DNA of 64,000 nt from Brachyspira intermedia PWS/A (lineage in GTDB: Bacteria > Spirochaetota > Brachyspiria > Brachyspirales > Brachyspiraceae): positions 2,046,001 through 2,110,000 of the forward strand of contig NC_017243.1 in NCBI RefSeq assembly GCF_000223215.1, read 5' to 3'. Made by a program: the position numbers and the translations under genes. Below, in pieces: positions 16,851 to 25,562 of the stretch; the stretch's first letter is position 1, and each line of letters starts with the position of its first letter. The notes below the pieces were generated by a model. It searched no databases. It saw only the letters and a list, made by a program, of their open reading frames with translations, and was not told the DNA's origin.

Positions 16851-19265
16851 TTAAAATAAATCTGTAAATCTAAAATCCAAAATCATTAATACCAATAAAG
16901 TATAAATAAATCTTTTACTTACTTCTTCACCATTTTCATTAGTAAAATAAATATCTATTTTTACTCTGTCATGAAAATCAGTGTTTGAATTAACATTAGC
17001 ATATATACTAAAAGTATCTCCATTCTTTGATTTTAATGAATAACTTGAAACTACATCATAGCCTATATACTCAGTATACATTCCATATCTTGCACCGAAA
17101 GCCTTGAAAGTACCATAAGCTATTTCTGAATTATCTATTTTTTCTAATTCGCTTTTCAAATTATCTTTATCTAATTTTATGATAGTTAATTGCTGTAAAG
17201 GCTGTGCTATTTCATAATCTTCAAGCTGTTTTCTCCATTTATTGATAGTGTCATCGTCCATTTCTATAGGACTCGCTAAACTTACAAAACTATTATCATC
17301 TATTTTTACTTCTTCATCTTCACAGTTTGAATAACTTCCGTCACCTGAATATCTGAAAGTTGTTACAAAATTATCATCTTTGTCATATAAATTCCATATC
17401 AAAGATGAAGCAAATCTATTCATAATAGCATTGTCAATAAAAATCTCTTTAAACAAATTATAACTGTATTTCTCACCGCTTGCTAATAAAACAGCCAAAA
17501 GAGAAGAAGTATTTTTCATAAAAGAAGGAATTTCTTTTCTTAATTTTGTTATTTCGTCTTTTAAATCTTCTGGAAGGTTTTGAAGAGCTTTTTTAAGTTC
17601 CTTATTATTTTTTATATCAAACAAACTCAAAGAATAATCACTATTCAAAATTAATTTATAATCTTCATTTAATACTTTTTCACCTTTAGAATTAAAGCTG
17701 AAATCAGGAGAAAATCTTAATTCAAACTCATTATAGCTAATATTCATTTTTTTAATAACTTCATCAATCAAATTATAAGCTTCATAACGTACTTCAGATT
17801 TTTTAGTATTTGAATATATTTCATGTAATATTCTAAGTGCATATTTACTTTCTATATTTAATTTGATTATTAAAAGAGAAAGTTTACTATCTTTTTCTTT
17901 TTTATATATATTTTTTATGGCCTTATCTCCTCCATATATACCATAAATAAAAGCAGCTGTTTCTTTATTAGTTTCATTATAAATATTTTTAATAAACTCT
18001 ATGAATGATTCTTTATCAAGTAAATTAACTATATTATCAACTTGTGTTAATATTTTAATATCTCTTTTTAGAACCAAATACTCTAAATATATATATTTTA
18101 AAACCTTATTTTCAACTTCTCTAGATTTATCTTTTATCAAAACCTTATAATTGTCATTTATAAAACTTACTTTCTTATCATCTTTTTTATTATAATTATT
18201 TTCAACATACTTTTCTGCTTCTTCTATAGTTTTGAAATTATAATCATCAGTAATAGATGAAAGCTCTCCGCTATACTCTGTTTCTAATTTCTTTTTTAAT
18301 GCCATAACTTTTTTATTTGTGTCTTTTGATATCGCATTATATACTTCTCTTACATTTTCTTTTGTGATAGTTATATAATCTCTTGATACTAAATCATATT
18401 CTTCTGATATAAAATCATATTCATCATCATCATATTCTTCATTATTTTCGATAGGAACATAAACTTTGTGAGAACCATAAAATGCCTGCATATATACTCT
18501 AAGTCTTAAAGGTAATTTTTCATAGAATCTTTCATAGTTAGCACAGAAATCACTAATATCTGATACTTTATTTAAATCCCAATTTGCTAATGAGTCATAA
18601 CAATCATAGCTATCAGTATATTTAAACATTGAGTACATTTTACTTAATTTTTTTGTATTCCATTTATCTAAGGGTTGATTAAAAGAATCTGCAGAATAAA
18701 ACATCGCTTCCATAGTTTTTACATTAGATACATTCCAGCTATTTAAAGGCTGATTAAATTGTTTACATCGGCAAAACATTTCATGCATGTTTTCAACTTT
18801 TGAAGTATTCCATTTATCTAAAGGCTGATTAAAAGAAAGAGCAGAATGAAACATTGCTTCCATAGTTTTTACATTGGATACATCCCAATCATTAAGAGGC
18901 TGATTAAAATAATCACATGCATTAAACATATAACTCATATCTGCAACTTTACTAACATTCCAATTATTTATATTCTGATTGAAAGCTTTAGCAAGACTAA
19001 ACATACCTTTCATATTTATAACATTAGAAGTATCCCATTTGTCTAAAGGCTCATTAAAACTAAAACATTCTCTAAACATCCATGACATATTTTCAACATT
19101 AGAAGTATCCCAATCTTCTATGCCTTCAAAATCTTTTCTTTGGCTTTTCTGAAAAAGCTCGCTCATATCTGTAATAAGGCTTGTATCTACATCACTAAGC
19201 TTTATACCGTCTGTAAATACTAAATTTTTTAATTCTTCTTTTGTTGATGGCTTGTGTTTCTCCAT
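16851..19265 (-). CDS. DUF285 repeat array fused to DUF4132-like domain, paralogue 5
   Basis: 804 residues with the fewest repeats of the set (about eight). Header MEKHKPSTKEEL with DVDTSLITDMSELF. After the repeats there is a private acidic insert near residues 275-300 (EEYDDDEYDFISEEYDLVS, itself partly duplicated) before DYITITKENVREVY. The DUF4132-like region follows with YGGDKAIKNI, NISYNEFEL, SSLIWNLYDKDDNFVT and the LEDYEIAQPLQQL block. Its last 100 residues (IDIYFTNENGEEVSKRF) belong to a second C-terminal subtype shared only with paralogue 6. The ATG is preceded by AGGAGGAAT. A promoter in element D lies just upstream. Confidence 0.88.
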   Translation of the reverse strand: MEKHKPSTKEELKNLVFTDGIKLSDVDTSLITDMSELFQKSQRKDFEGIEDWDTSNVENMSWMFRECFSFNEPLDKWDTSNVINMKGMFSLAKAFNQNINNWNVSKVADMSYMFNACDYFNQPLNDWDVSNVKTMEAMFHSALSFNQPLDKWNTSKVENMHEMFCRCKQFNQPLNSWNVSNVKTMEAMFYSADSFNQPLDKWNTKKLSKMYSMFKYTDSYDCYDSLANWDLNKVSDISDFCANYERFYEKLPLRLRVYMQAFYGSHKVYVPIENNEEYDDDEYDFISEEYDLVSRDYITITKENVREVYNAISKDTNKKVMALKKKLETEYSGELSSITDDYNFKTIEEAEKYVENNYNKKDDKKVSFINDNYKVLIKDKSREVENKVLKYIYLEYLVLKRDIKILTQVDNIVNLLDKESFIEFIKNIYNETNKETAAFIYGIYGGDKAIKNIYKKEKDSKLSLLIIKLNIESKYALRILHEIYSNTKKSEVRYEAYNLIDEVIKKMNISYNEFELRFSPDFSFNSKGEKVLNEDYKLILNSDYSLSLFDIKNNKELKKALQNLPEDLKDEITKLRKEIPSFMKNTSSLLAVLLASGEKYSYNLFKEIFIDNAIMNRFASSLIWNLYDKDDNFVTTFRYSGDGSYSNCEDEEVKIDDNSFVSLASPIEMDDDTINKWRKQLEDYEIAQPLQQLTIIKLDKDNLKSELEKIDNSEIAYGTFKAFGARYGMYTEYIGYDVVSSYSLKSKNGDTFSIYANVNSNTDFHDRVKIDIYFTNENGEEVSKRFIYTLLVLMILDFRFTDLF

Positions 19266-19290
19266 TAATTCCTCCTGATTTTAATACTGA

Positions 19291-19319
19291 TATATACCTA
19301 AACAAACATATTTTGTAAA
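19291..19319 (-). promoter_or_regulatory. Outward promoter in the left end of element D (drives paralogue 5)
   Basis: Minus strand TTTACA (19314-19319), 17-base spacer, TATATA (19291-19296), 25 bases before the ATG at 19265. Confidence 0.55.
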
Positions 19320-19590
19320 TTTTAGTTTTTTCAATTTTATTATTTGTGGTGGCTTTGCCCCAACCCCCCCAGTTCTTTTGTTGACACAGGCGAAGCCCGC
19401 CTGCGGCGAGAACAAAAAAGACTGCACTTTTTACATAAAACTAGGGTATTACACTAAGTTTGATGTATATTCTTAAAATATCAAGCTGTAATATATGCGT
19501 TTTTTGCTACTTTTTTGTGCGGCAAAAAAGTAGACAATATCTATATAAAATGTAGATGTTGACAAAGTACATTTGTTTTATGTTTAATAT
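19291..19590. repeat. MITE-like inverted-repeat element D
   Basis: About 300 bp of the 327-base gap. Left end TATATACCTAAACAAACATA is matched less exactly in inverse near 19559-19590 (shared AAACAAA..TA.TTTGT.AA). Inner arm: GTGGTGGCTTTGCCCCAACC at 19345-19364 and a hairpin-forming CGAAGCCCGCCTGCGGCGAG at 19391-19410, followed by AACAAAAAAGACTGCA, which also occurs in element A. The right end has TTGACA (19559-19564) and TTTAAT (19583-19588) on the plus strand, with an 18-base spacer. No coding capacity. Confidence 0.65.
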
Positions 19591-19592
19591 AG

Positions 19593-22166
19593 TTAAAATA
19601 AATCTGTCAATCTAAAATCCCAAATCATTAATACTAACAAAGTATAAATAAATCTTTTACTAACCTCCTCATCATTTTCATTAGTAAAATAAATATCTAT
19701 TTTTACTCTGTCATGAAAATCAGTTTTTGAATTAACATCAGCATCTATAGTGAAAGTATCTCCGTTCTTTGATTCTAATGAATAACTTTTAACAACATCA
19801 TATCCTATATATTCGCTATACATTTCATATCTCTCACCGAAAGCCTTGAAAGTACCATAAGCTATTTCTAAATTATCTATTTTTTCTATTTCGCTTTTCA
19901 AATTATCTTTATCTAATTTTATAATAGTTAATTGCTGTAAAGGCTGTGCTATTTCATAATCTTCAAGCTGTTTTCTCCATTTATTGATAGTTTCATCATC
20001 CATTTCTATAGGGCTTGCTAAACTTACAAAACTATTATCATCGATTTTTACTTCTTCATCTTCACAGTTTGAATAACTTCCATCGCCTGAATATCTGAAA
20101 GTCGTTATAAAATTAGAATCTTTATCATATAGATTCCATATTAAAGATGAAGCAAATCTATTCATCATGGCATTATCAATAAAAATCTCTTTAAATAAAT
20201 CATAACTGTATTTTTCTCCGCTTGCTAATAAAACAGCTAAAAGAGAAGAAGTATTTTTCATAAAAGAAGGAATTTCTTTTCTTAATTTTGTTATTTCTTC
20301 TTTTAAATCTTCATCAAAGTTTTGAGGAATCTTTTTTAATTCTTTATTATTTTTTATATCAAAAAGACTCAAAGAATAATCGCTATTCAAAATCAATTTA
20401 TAATCTTTATTCAACTCTTTTTCACCTTGAGAATTAAATCCAAAATCAGAAGAAAATCTTAATTGGAATTCATTATAACTAATATCCATTTTTTCCATCA
20501 CTTCATCAATCAATTTATCAGCTTCATAACTGACTTCAGATTTTTTTGTATTTGAATATATTTCATATAATACTCTAAGAGCATATTTACTTTGCATATT
20601 TAATTTAATTATTAAAAGAGAAAGTTTTGTGTCATGTTCTTTTTTATATATATTTTTTACTGCCTCATCTCCTCCGTATATGCCATAAATAAAAGCAGCT
20701 GTTTCTTTGTTATTTTCATCATAAATATTTTTAGCAAAATTTATAAATGATTCTTTATCAAGTAAATTAACTATATTATCAATCTGCACTAATTTTTTAA
20801 CATCTCTTTTAAGAAGCAAATATTCTAAATATATATATTTTAAAACTTTATTTGCAACTTCTCTAGATTTATCTTTTATTAAAACCTTATAATCATTTAT
20901 AAAGCTTACTTTTTTATCATCTTTTTTATTATAATTATCTTCAACATACTTTTCTGCTTCTTCTATAGTTTTAAAATTATAATTATCAGTAACAGATGAA
21001 AGTTCTTCGCTAAACTCGCTTTCTAATCTCTTTTTAAATGACAAAACTTTTTTATTTGTATCTTTTGAAATAAGATCATATACTTCTTTTACATTCTCTT
21101 TTGTGATAGTTAAATAATCTTTATAAGAACCATAAAACGCTTGAAGATATGCTTTGATTCTTAAAGGCAGTTCTTCATACCTTTTAAAACATAAATTACT
21201 CATTTCTGATACTTTATTTAAATCCCAGTTTGCTAATGAGTCAAAACTATTATAACCTTCGGCAAAGTCAAACATGCCAAACATTGTTTTTAATTTTTTT
21301 GTATCCCATTTATCCAAAGGCTGATTAAAAGATTCAGTACCTCGAAACATAGATTCCATAGTTTTTACATTGGAAACATTCCAGCTATTTAAAGGCTGAT
21401 TAAATTTTAAAGCCTCATTAAACATCTGATTCATATTTTCAACCTTTGAAGTATTCCATTTATCTAAAGGCTGATTGAATTTGAAAGCATTTCTAAACAT
21501 ACCTTCCATAGTTTTTATTTTAGATACGTCCCAATCATTAAGAGGCTGATTAAAATTGACGCATATACTAAACATATAACCCATATCTTCAACTTTACTA
21601 ACATCCCAATTACTTATATCTTGATTAAAAGCTTTAGCATAATTAAACATAGCCCTCATAGTTGTAACTTTTGAAACGTCCCACTTGTCTAAAGGCTGAT
21701 TAAAACTTTCTGCTACCTGAAACATACCGCTCATATTTGTTACGTTGGATACATTCCAACTATTTAAAGGCTGATTGAATTTCTTACAATTATCAAACAT
21801 TCTAAATGTATCCTGAACATTAGAAACATCCCATTTATCTAAAGGCTGATTAAAATCCTGACAATAATAAAACATAAAACTCATATGCTTAACTTTGGAA
21901 ACATTCCAATTATTAAGATTATGATTAAACTTAGCCTTAGAACGGTTTTCAAAACTATCATAACTCATATGGGCAAACATATATGACATATCCTCAACAT
22001 TAGAAACGTCCCAATCTTCTATGCCTTCAAAATCTTTTCTGGTGCTGTTATGAAAAAGCTCGCTCATATCTGTAATAAGGCTTGTATCTACATCATAGAG
22101 TTTTATTCCGTCAGTATATACTAATTGTTCTAATTCTTGTTTTGTTTCAGGCTTGTATTTCTTCAT
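19593..22166 (-). CDS. DUF285 repeat array fused to DUF4132-like domain, paralogue 6
   Basis: 857 residues with about eleven repeats. The start is the ATG with AGGAG six bases before it; the frame could open one codon earlier at TTG. Header MKKYKPETKQEL with DVDTSLITDMSELF. Repeats run to about residue 330, e.g. FNQPLDKWDVSKVTTM. The linker has FYGSYKDYLTITKENVKEVY. The DUF4132-like region has YGGDEAVKNI, DISYNEFQL, SSLIWNLYDKDSNFIT, YSGDGSYSNCEDEEVKI and LEDYEIAQPLQQL. The C-terminal end is the IYFTNEN subtype shared with paralogue 5. It is the promoter-proximal end of the array, divergent from hsdM; no strong promoter was found in the 226-base gap. Confidence 0.88.
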   Translation of the reverse strand: MKKYKPETKQELEQLVYTDGIKLYDVDTSLITDMSELFHNSTRKDFEGIEDWDVSNVEDMSYMFAHMSYDSFENRSKAKFNHNLNNWNVSKVKHMSFMFYYCQDFNQPLDKWDVSNVQDTFRMFDNCKKFNQPLNSWNVSNVTNMSGMFQVAESFNQPLDKWDVSKVTTMRAMFNYAKAFNQDISNWDVSKVEDMGYMFSICVNFNQPLNDWDVSKIKTMEGMFRNAFKFNQPLDKWNTSKVENMNQMFNEALKFNQPLNSWNVSNVKTMESMFRGTESFNQPLDKWDTKKLKTMFGMFDFAEGYNSFDSLANWDLNKVSEMSNLCFKRYEELPLRIKAYLQAFYGSYKDYLTITKENVKEVYDLISKDTNKKVLSFKKRLESEFSEELSSVTDNYNFKTIEEAEKYVEDNYNKKDDKKVSFINDYKVLIKDKSREVANKVLKYIYLEYLLLKRDVKKLVQIDNIVNLLDKESFINFAKNIYDENNKETAAFIYGIYGGDEAVKNIYKKEHDTKLSLLIIKLNMQSKYALRVLYEIYSNTKKSEVSYEADKLIDEVMEKMDISYNEFQLRFSSDFGFNSQGEKELNKDYKLILNSDYSLSLFDIKNNKELKKIPQNFDEDLKEEITKLRKEIPSFMKNTSSLLAVLLASGEKYSYDLFKEIFIDNAMMNRFASSLIWNLYDKDSNFITTFRYSGDGSYSNCEDEEVKIDDNSFVSLASPIEMDDETINKWRKQLEDYEIAQPLQQLTIIKLDKDNLKSEIEKIDNLEIAYGTFKAFGERYEMYSEYIGYDVVKSYSLESKNGDTFTIDADVNSKTDFHDRVKIDIYFTNENDEEVSKRFIYTLLVLMIWDFRLTDLF

Positions 22167-22337
22167 CAATTTCTCCTCATAATAAGTTTACATAATTATA
22201 ATACAGATTTATAGTATAATATATATCGTATAAATTTTCTAGATAAAAAAGAGTTTTATTTTTATATTATAATACTAGGCTTATATTATTAATTTATATT
22301 GAACATTAATTATAATTCAATAAAATATATGAAAATG

Positions 22338-22365
22338 TTGAGAAAATCATTTAATATGTTAAAAT
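22338..22365 (+). promoter_or_regulatory. Candidate promoter of the hsd operon
   Basis: TTGAGA (22338-22343), 16-base spacer, TAAAAT (22360-22365), 30 bases before the hsdM ATG, with GGAG at 22386-22389. Moderate match. Confidence 0.45.
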
Positions 22366-22395
22366 AAGATGGATTTGTATAATTTGGAGTAAAAA

Positions 22396-23985
22396 ATGGC
22401 AGATAATAAAAGCATAATACAACGCGATGAGCTTCATAGCAAAATATGGAAAATAGCGGACGACTTGAGAGGAAGCGTTGACGGCTGGGATTTTAAACAG
22501 TATGTACTTGGAATGCTGTTTTACAGATATATTTCTGAACATCTAGCAAACTATATAAATCAAAATGAATGGGACTCTGGAAATAAAGAATTTAATTATA
22601 CAGATTTAGACGATAAAGATGTTGAAGATGTAAAAGCTGATATTATAACAGAACAAGGATTTTTTATATATCCTAGCGAACTTTTTGAAAATATAAGAAA
22701 AGAAGCTAATAATAAAATCAATAAAGAAGACAGCAAAGACAAACATAATCTAAACGAAAGACTTCAGAAAATATTTAAAGATATAGAAAACTCGGCTAAA
22801 GGAACAAAAAGCGAAACAAAAATTGCAGGGCTTTTTGATGATATAGATGTAAACAGCAATAAATTAGGCCCTACAGTATTAAAAAGAAATGAAAGATTAA
22901 TAAAACTTATAAATGGTATTGCTGATATAGAACTTGGAGATTTTAAAGATCATTCAATCGATGCATTCGGTGATGCTTATGAATATTTGATGGGTATGTA
23001 TGCATCAAGTGCAGGCAAAAGCGGAGGAGAGTTTTTTACGCCTCAGGAAGTTTCTGAACTTCTTACAAGAATTACTGTTACCGGAAAAAGCGAAATAAGA
23101 AGAGTATACGACCCCGCATGCGGAAGCGGTTCATTACTTTTAAAGTTCAAAAAAATATTAAATGATGAAGAAAGAAAAATATTTTATTTCGGACAGGAAA
23201 TAAATATCACCACATACAACCTATGCAGAATAAATATGTTTTTGCATGATATAGGTTATGAAAAATTCGATATAGCTCACGGAGATACTTTAACAGAACC
23301 CAAACATGTAGACGATGAACCTTTTGATGCAATAGTTTCAAATCCTCCATACTCTATAAAATGGGCAGGTGAAGACAATACTCTTTTAATAAATGATCCG
23401 CGTTATGCTCCTGCCGGAATATTGGCACCAAAATCGAAAGCAGATTTTGCATTTATTCTTCATTCACTTTCTTGGCTTGATACTGCAGCACTTGCGGCAA
23501 TAGTATGTTTCCCAGGTATAATGTACAGAGGCGGAGCAGAACAGAAAATAAGAAAATATTTAATAGACAATAATTTTATAGAATGCATTATACAGCTTCC
23601 GGACAATTTATTTTATGGTACATCAATAGCCACTTGTATAATGGTATTATCAAAATCAAAGATAGACGGCAAAACTTTATTTATAGATGCAAGCGAAGAT
23701 TATGAAAAGGCAACTAATAATAACAAATTAAGCGATAAGAATATACAAGATATTTTATCTTATTTTACCAAAAGAGAAACTAAAAAACATAAATGCTATT
23801 TAGCTAAAAAGGAAGAGATAGAAGCACAGGACTATAATTTATCAGTATCCACTTATGTAGAGCAGAAAGACACAAGGGAAAAAGTAGATATAAAAGTATT
23901 GAATAAAGAAATTGAAGAAATAGTTTTGAAGGAAGAGAAACTACGCAAAGAAATAGATAAAATCATCAAAGAAATAGAGGAATAA
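22396..23985 (+). CDS. hsdM: Type I restriction-modification system methyltransferase subunit HsdM
   Basis: N6-adenine DNA methyltransferase subunit of a type I system; with HsdS it marks host DNA and with HsdR it cuts foreign DNA. Seen: the N-terminal helical HsdM domain (LHSKIWKIADDLRGS...WDFKQYVLGMLFYRYIS), GGEFFTPQEVSELL near residue 215, the SAM-binding motif DPACGSGS from residue 239 and the catalytic NPPYS from residue 316. The C-terminus is a Lys/Glu coiled coil. Length 529 is normal. GGAG precedes the ATG. The next gene starts 10 bases after the stop, so the operon continues. All key residues are present, so HsdM itself should work if a specificity subunit is made. Confidence 0.95.
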   Translation: MADNKSIIQRDELHSKIWKIADDLRGSVDGWDFKQYVLGMLFYRYISEHLANYINQNEWDSGNKEFNYTDLDDKDVEDVKADIITEQGFFIYPSELFENIRKEANNKINKEDSKDKHNLNERLQKIFKDIENSAKGTKSETKIAGLFDDIDVNSNKLGPTVLKRNERLIKLINGIADIELGDFKDHSIDAFGDAYEYLMGMYASSAGKSGGEFFTPQEVSELLTRITVTGKSEIRRVYDPACGSGSLLLKFKKILNDEERKIFYFGQEINITTYNLCRINMFLHDIGYEKFDIAHGDTLTEPKHVDDEPFDAIVSNPPYSIKWAGEDNTLLINDPRYAPAGILAPKSKADFAFILHSLSWLDTAALAAIVCFPGIMYRGGAEQKIRKYLIDNNFIECIIQLPDNLFYGTSIATCIMVLSKSKIDGKTLFIDASEDYEKATNNNKLSDKNIQDILSYFTKRETKKHKCYLAKKEEIEAQDYNLSVSTYVEQKDTREKVDIKVLNKEIEEIVLKEEKLRKEIDKIIKEIEE

Positions 23986-23995
23986 TATATAATTA

Positions 23996-24784
23996 ATGAG
24001 ATTATCAGATGTATTATCAAAAAAAGTATCATCAGAGTTTGTACCAGTTGATAATTTTTTTGGATATAGAAAATATAAAATGGGTAAATCCAAAAAAATA
24101 GACATTGGTACTGTAGCATTAAACTTTTTTTGTGAAAAATGTGATGAATATAGAACTTTTTATTCTAGATATGAAGCAGATTGTATATACATAGATGAAA
24201 AAAAAGCTAATATAAATTGTATGTTATTTGATAAATGTAATACTTTTGTTGTTGTTATTTTCTTAATAGAGATAGAGAATAGTATAACTGATAATTTACC
24301 AAAAGTAAGAATATTAAAAAAATATATAAATAAATTTGATAATGTTAAATTAATTGATAATATATATGGAGAATATACAGATAAACTAGAAATGGCAAAT
24401 ATAGCATTTAATGCCAATTTAGGTGCTGGTTCTATTATATATTTACGAAAACTATTTGAATTAATTACAGAAGAAATTGCAGTTAAGTCAGGAATAAGCA
24501 TTGATTTTACAACTAAAAATGGGAAAAATAAAAAGAAAATTTTCAAAGATTTACTTAAAGAAGTTGATGAAAAATGTAATATAATACCTGTAGAATTTTC
24601 AAAAAATAGATATGATTTATTTAGAAAACTTAGTGATATAATACATGGAGAATATGATGAAAATACTGCTATTGAAAAATTCGATGCTTTTTATAGATTA
24701 ATAACTGGAATATTAGATAATATAAAAAATAGAGAAGAATTAATTGAAACTGCTAAAAAAGTGGGGTTAAAAAAAGATGAGTAA
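23996..24784 (+). CDS. HEPN-like protein with Cys-pair region, embedded in the hsd operon
   Basis: Not a core type I subunit. The 262-residue protein has an N-terminal half with Cys pairs C46-x2-C49 and C75-x5-C81, suggesting a small zinc-binding fold. The helical C-terminal half has AGSIIYLRKLFELITEEIA and then R210-x6-H217 (RKLSDIIH), the Rx4-6H motif of HEPN RNases and the layout of DUF4145-type proteins often found inside type I loci. The role in such loci is not established; a toxin or accessory defence role is inference. It lies between hsdM and hsdS and overlaps the hsdS start by 8 bases, so it is translationally coupled. The ribosome site is a distant GAGG only. Confidence 0.72.
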   Translation: MRLSDVLSKKVSSEFVPVDNFFGYRKYKMGKSKKIDIGTVALNFFCEKCDEYRTFYSRYEADCIYIDEKKANINCMLFDKCNTFVVVIFLIEIENSITDNLPKVRILKKYINKFDNVKLIDNIYGEYTDKLEMANIAFNANLGAGSIIYLRKLFELITEEIAVKSGISIDFTTKNGKNKKKIFKDLLKEVDEKCNIIPVEFSKNRYDLFRKLSDIIHGEYDENTAIEKFDAFYRLITGILDNIKNREELIETAKKVGLKKDE

Positions 24785-25399
24785 TTTTGAAGATTTAATA
24801 AAAAACATTGTCCAGATGGTGTAGAATACATACCTATTGGTAGTTTAATGGAACGTGTTAAAGAAAAAGGTAAAGATGATTTAAATGTAAAACAAGTATA
24901 TGTCGTTAGTAATGTAAAAGGAATAGTGAGATCTGAAGATTATCATGATAATAATATCCATAGTGATGATACTTCAAACTATACAATTTTAAGACAAGAT
25001 ATGTTTGCGTATAATCCTTCAAGATTAAATGTTGGTTCTATTGGTAGACTAAAAAAAACAATATCTGGTTTAGTCAGTCCTATGTACGTAGTTTTTTCAG
25101 TAGATAAATCTATAGTAGACGTGACATATTTTGAATATTTTATTAAATCACCTAAAATAATAAATAAAATAGATTCACTAAAGGAAGAAGGGGCAAGATT
25201 TAGATTTGATTATAATCGTTGGAATTGGATAAAAATACCAGTACCTCCAATAGAAATACAAAAAGAGATTGTACGTATATTAGATATTTTAACAGAATAT
25301 CAAGATTACCTTAATGAAGAAGTAATACTTAGAAAAAAACAATACGAATATTATAGAGATAAACTATTTACTTTTAAGGAAAAGAAAATTAAAGATTAA
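24777..25399 (+). pseudogene. hsdS: Type I specificity subunit HsdS, half-length and frameshifted
   Basis: HsdS chooses the DNA target. An ATG at 24777 starts MSNFEDLIK and then meets a stop after 15 codons. One extra A in the A6 run (24800-24805) would give MSNFEDLIKKHCPDGVEYIPIG and read through to the stop at 25399. That start is the standard HsdS opening, so the frame is broken at this run. Even repaired, the protein has only about 207 residues: one target-recognition domain and one conserved helix (IPVPPIEIQKEIVRILDIL, then RKKQYEYYRDKL). Typical HsdS has two of each at about 400 residues, so this is a half subunit that would have to dimerise. As written, translation could only restart at the internal ATG at 24848. 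Confidence 0.85.
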
Positions 25400-25562
25400 T
25401 AAACCGCATACTTACAGTATCGCTTACAGTGGGCGTTTGATAAGGTTAAGCGTTACCGTACGGGAAGCCGACACGAAGTGTACCCGTAGAGTATAGGCAA
25501 GTATAAAGGACATATCATTAAAGAGATTTGTAATAATAAAAATACAAATAAGAGGTTATTTT
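25400..25562. other. hsdS-hsdR gap with imperfect palindromic G+C-rich motif
   Basis: Between hsdS and hsdR there is a stretch unlike its A+T-rich surroundings (25404-25500). It contains ACGGG...CCCGT arms around ACAC-GAA-GTGT (about 25458-25485), so a compound hairpin is possible, plus TACAGTATCGCTTACAGTGG. No frame of note. AAGAGG at 25550-25555 serves the hsdR ATG. What it does is unknown; it may be a remnant of a repeat or of lost hsdS sequence. Confidence 0.4.

Noticed and set aside
8071-22166. Regular 75-bp periodicity, considered as a CRISPR array or satellite DNA
   Set aside because: The period is exactly 25 codons inside long open frames, with no unique spacers and no cas genes.
25404-25500. 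Integron attC-like site (GTTAAGC core) after hsdS
   Set aside because: No matching RYYYAAC partner at proper distance and no integrase or gene cassettes nearby.
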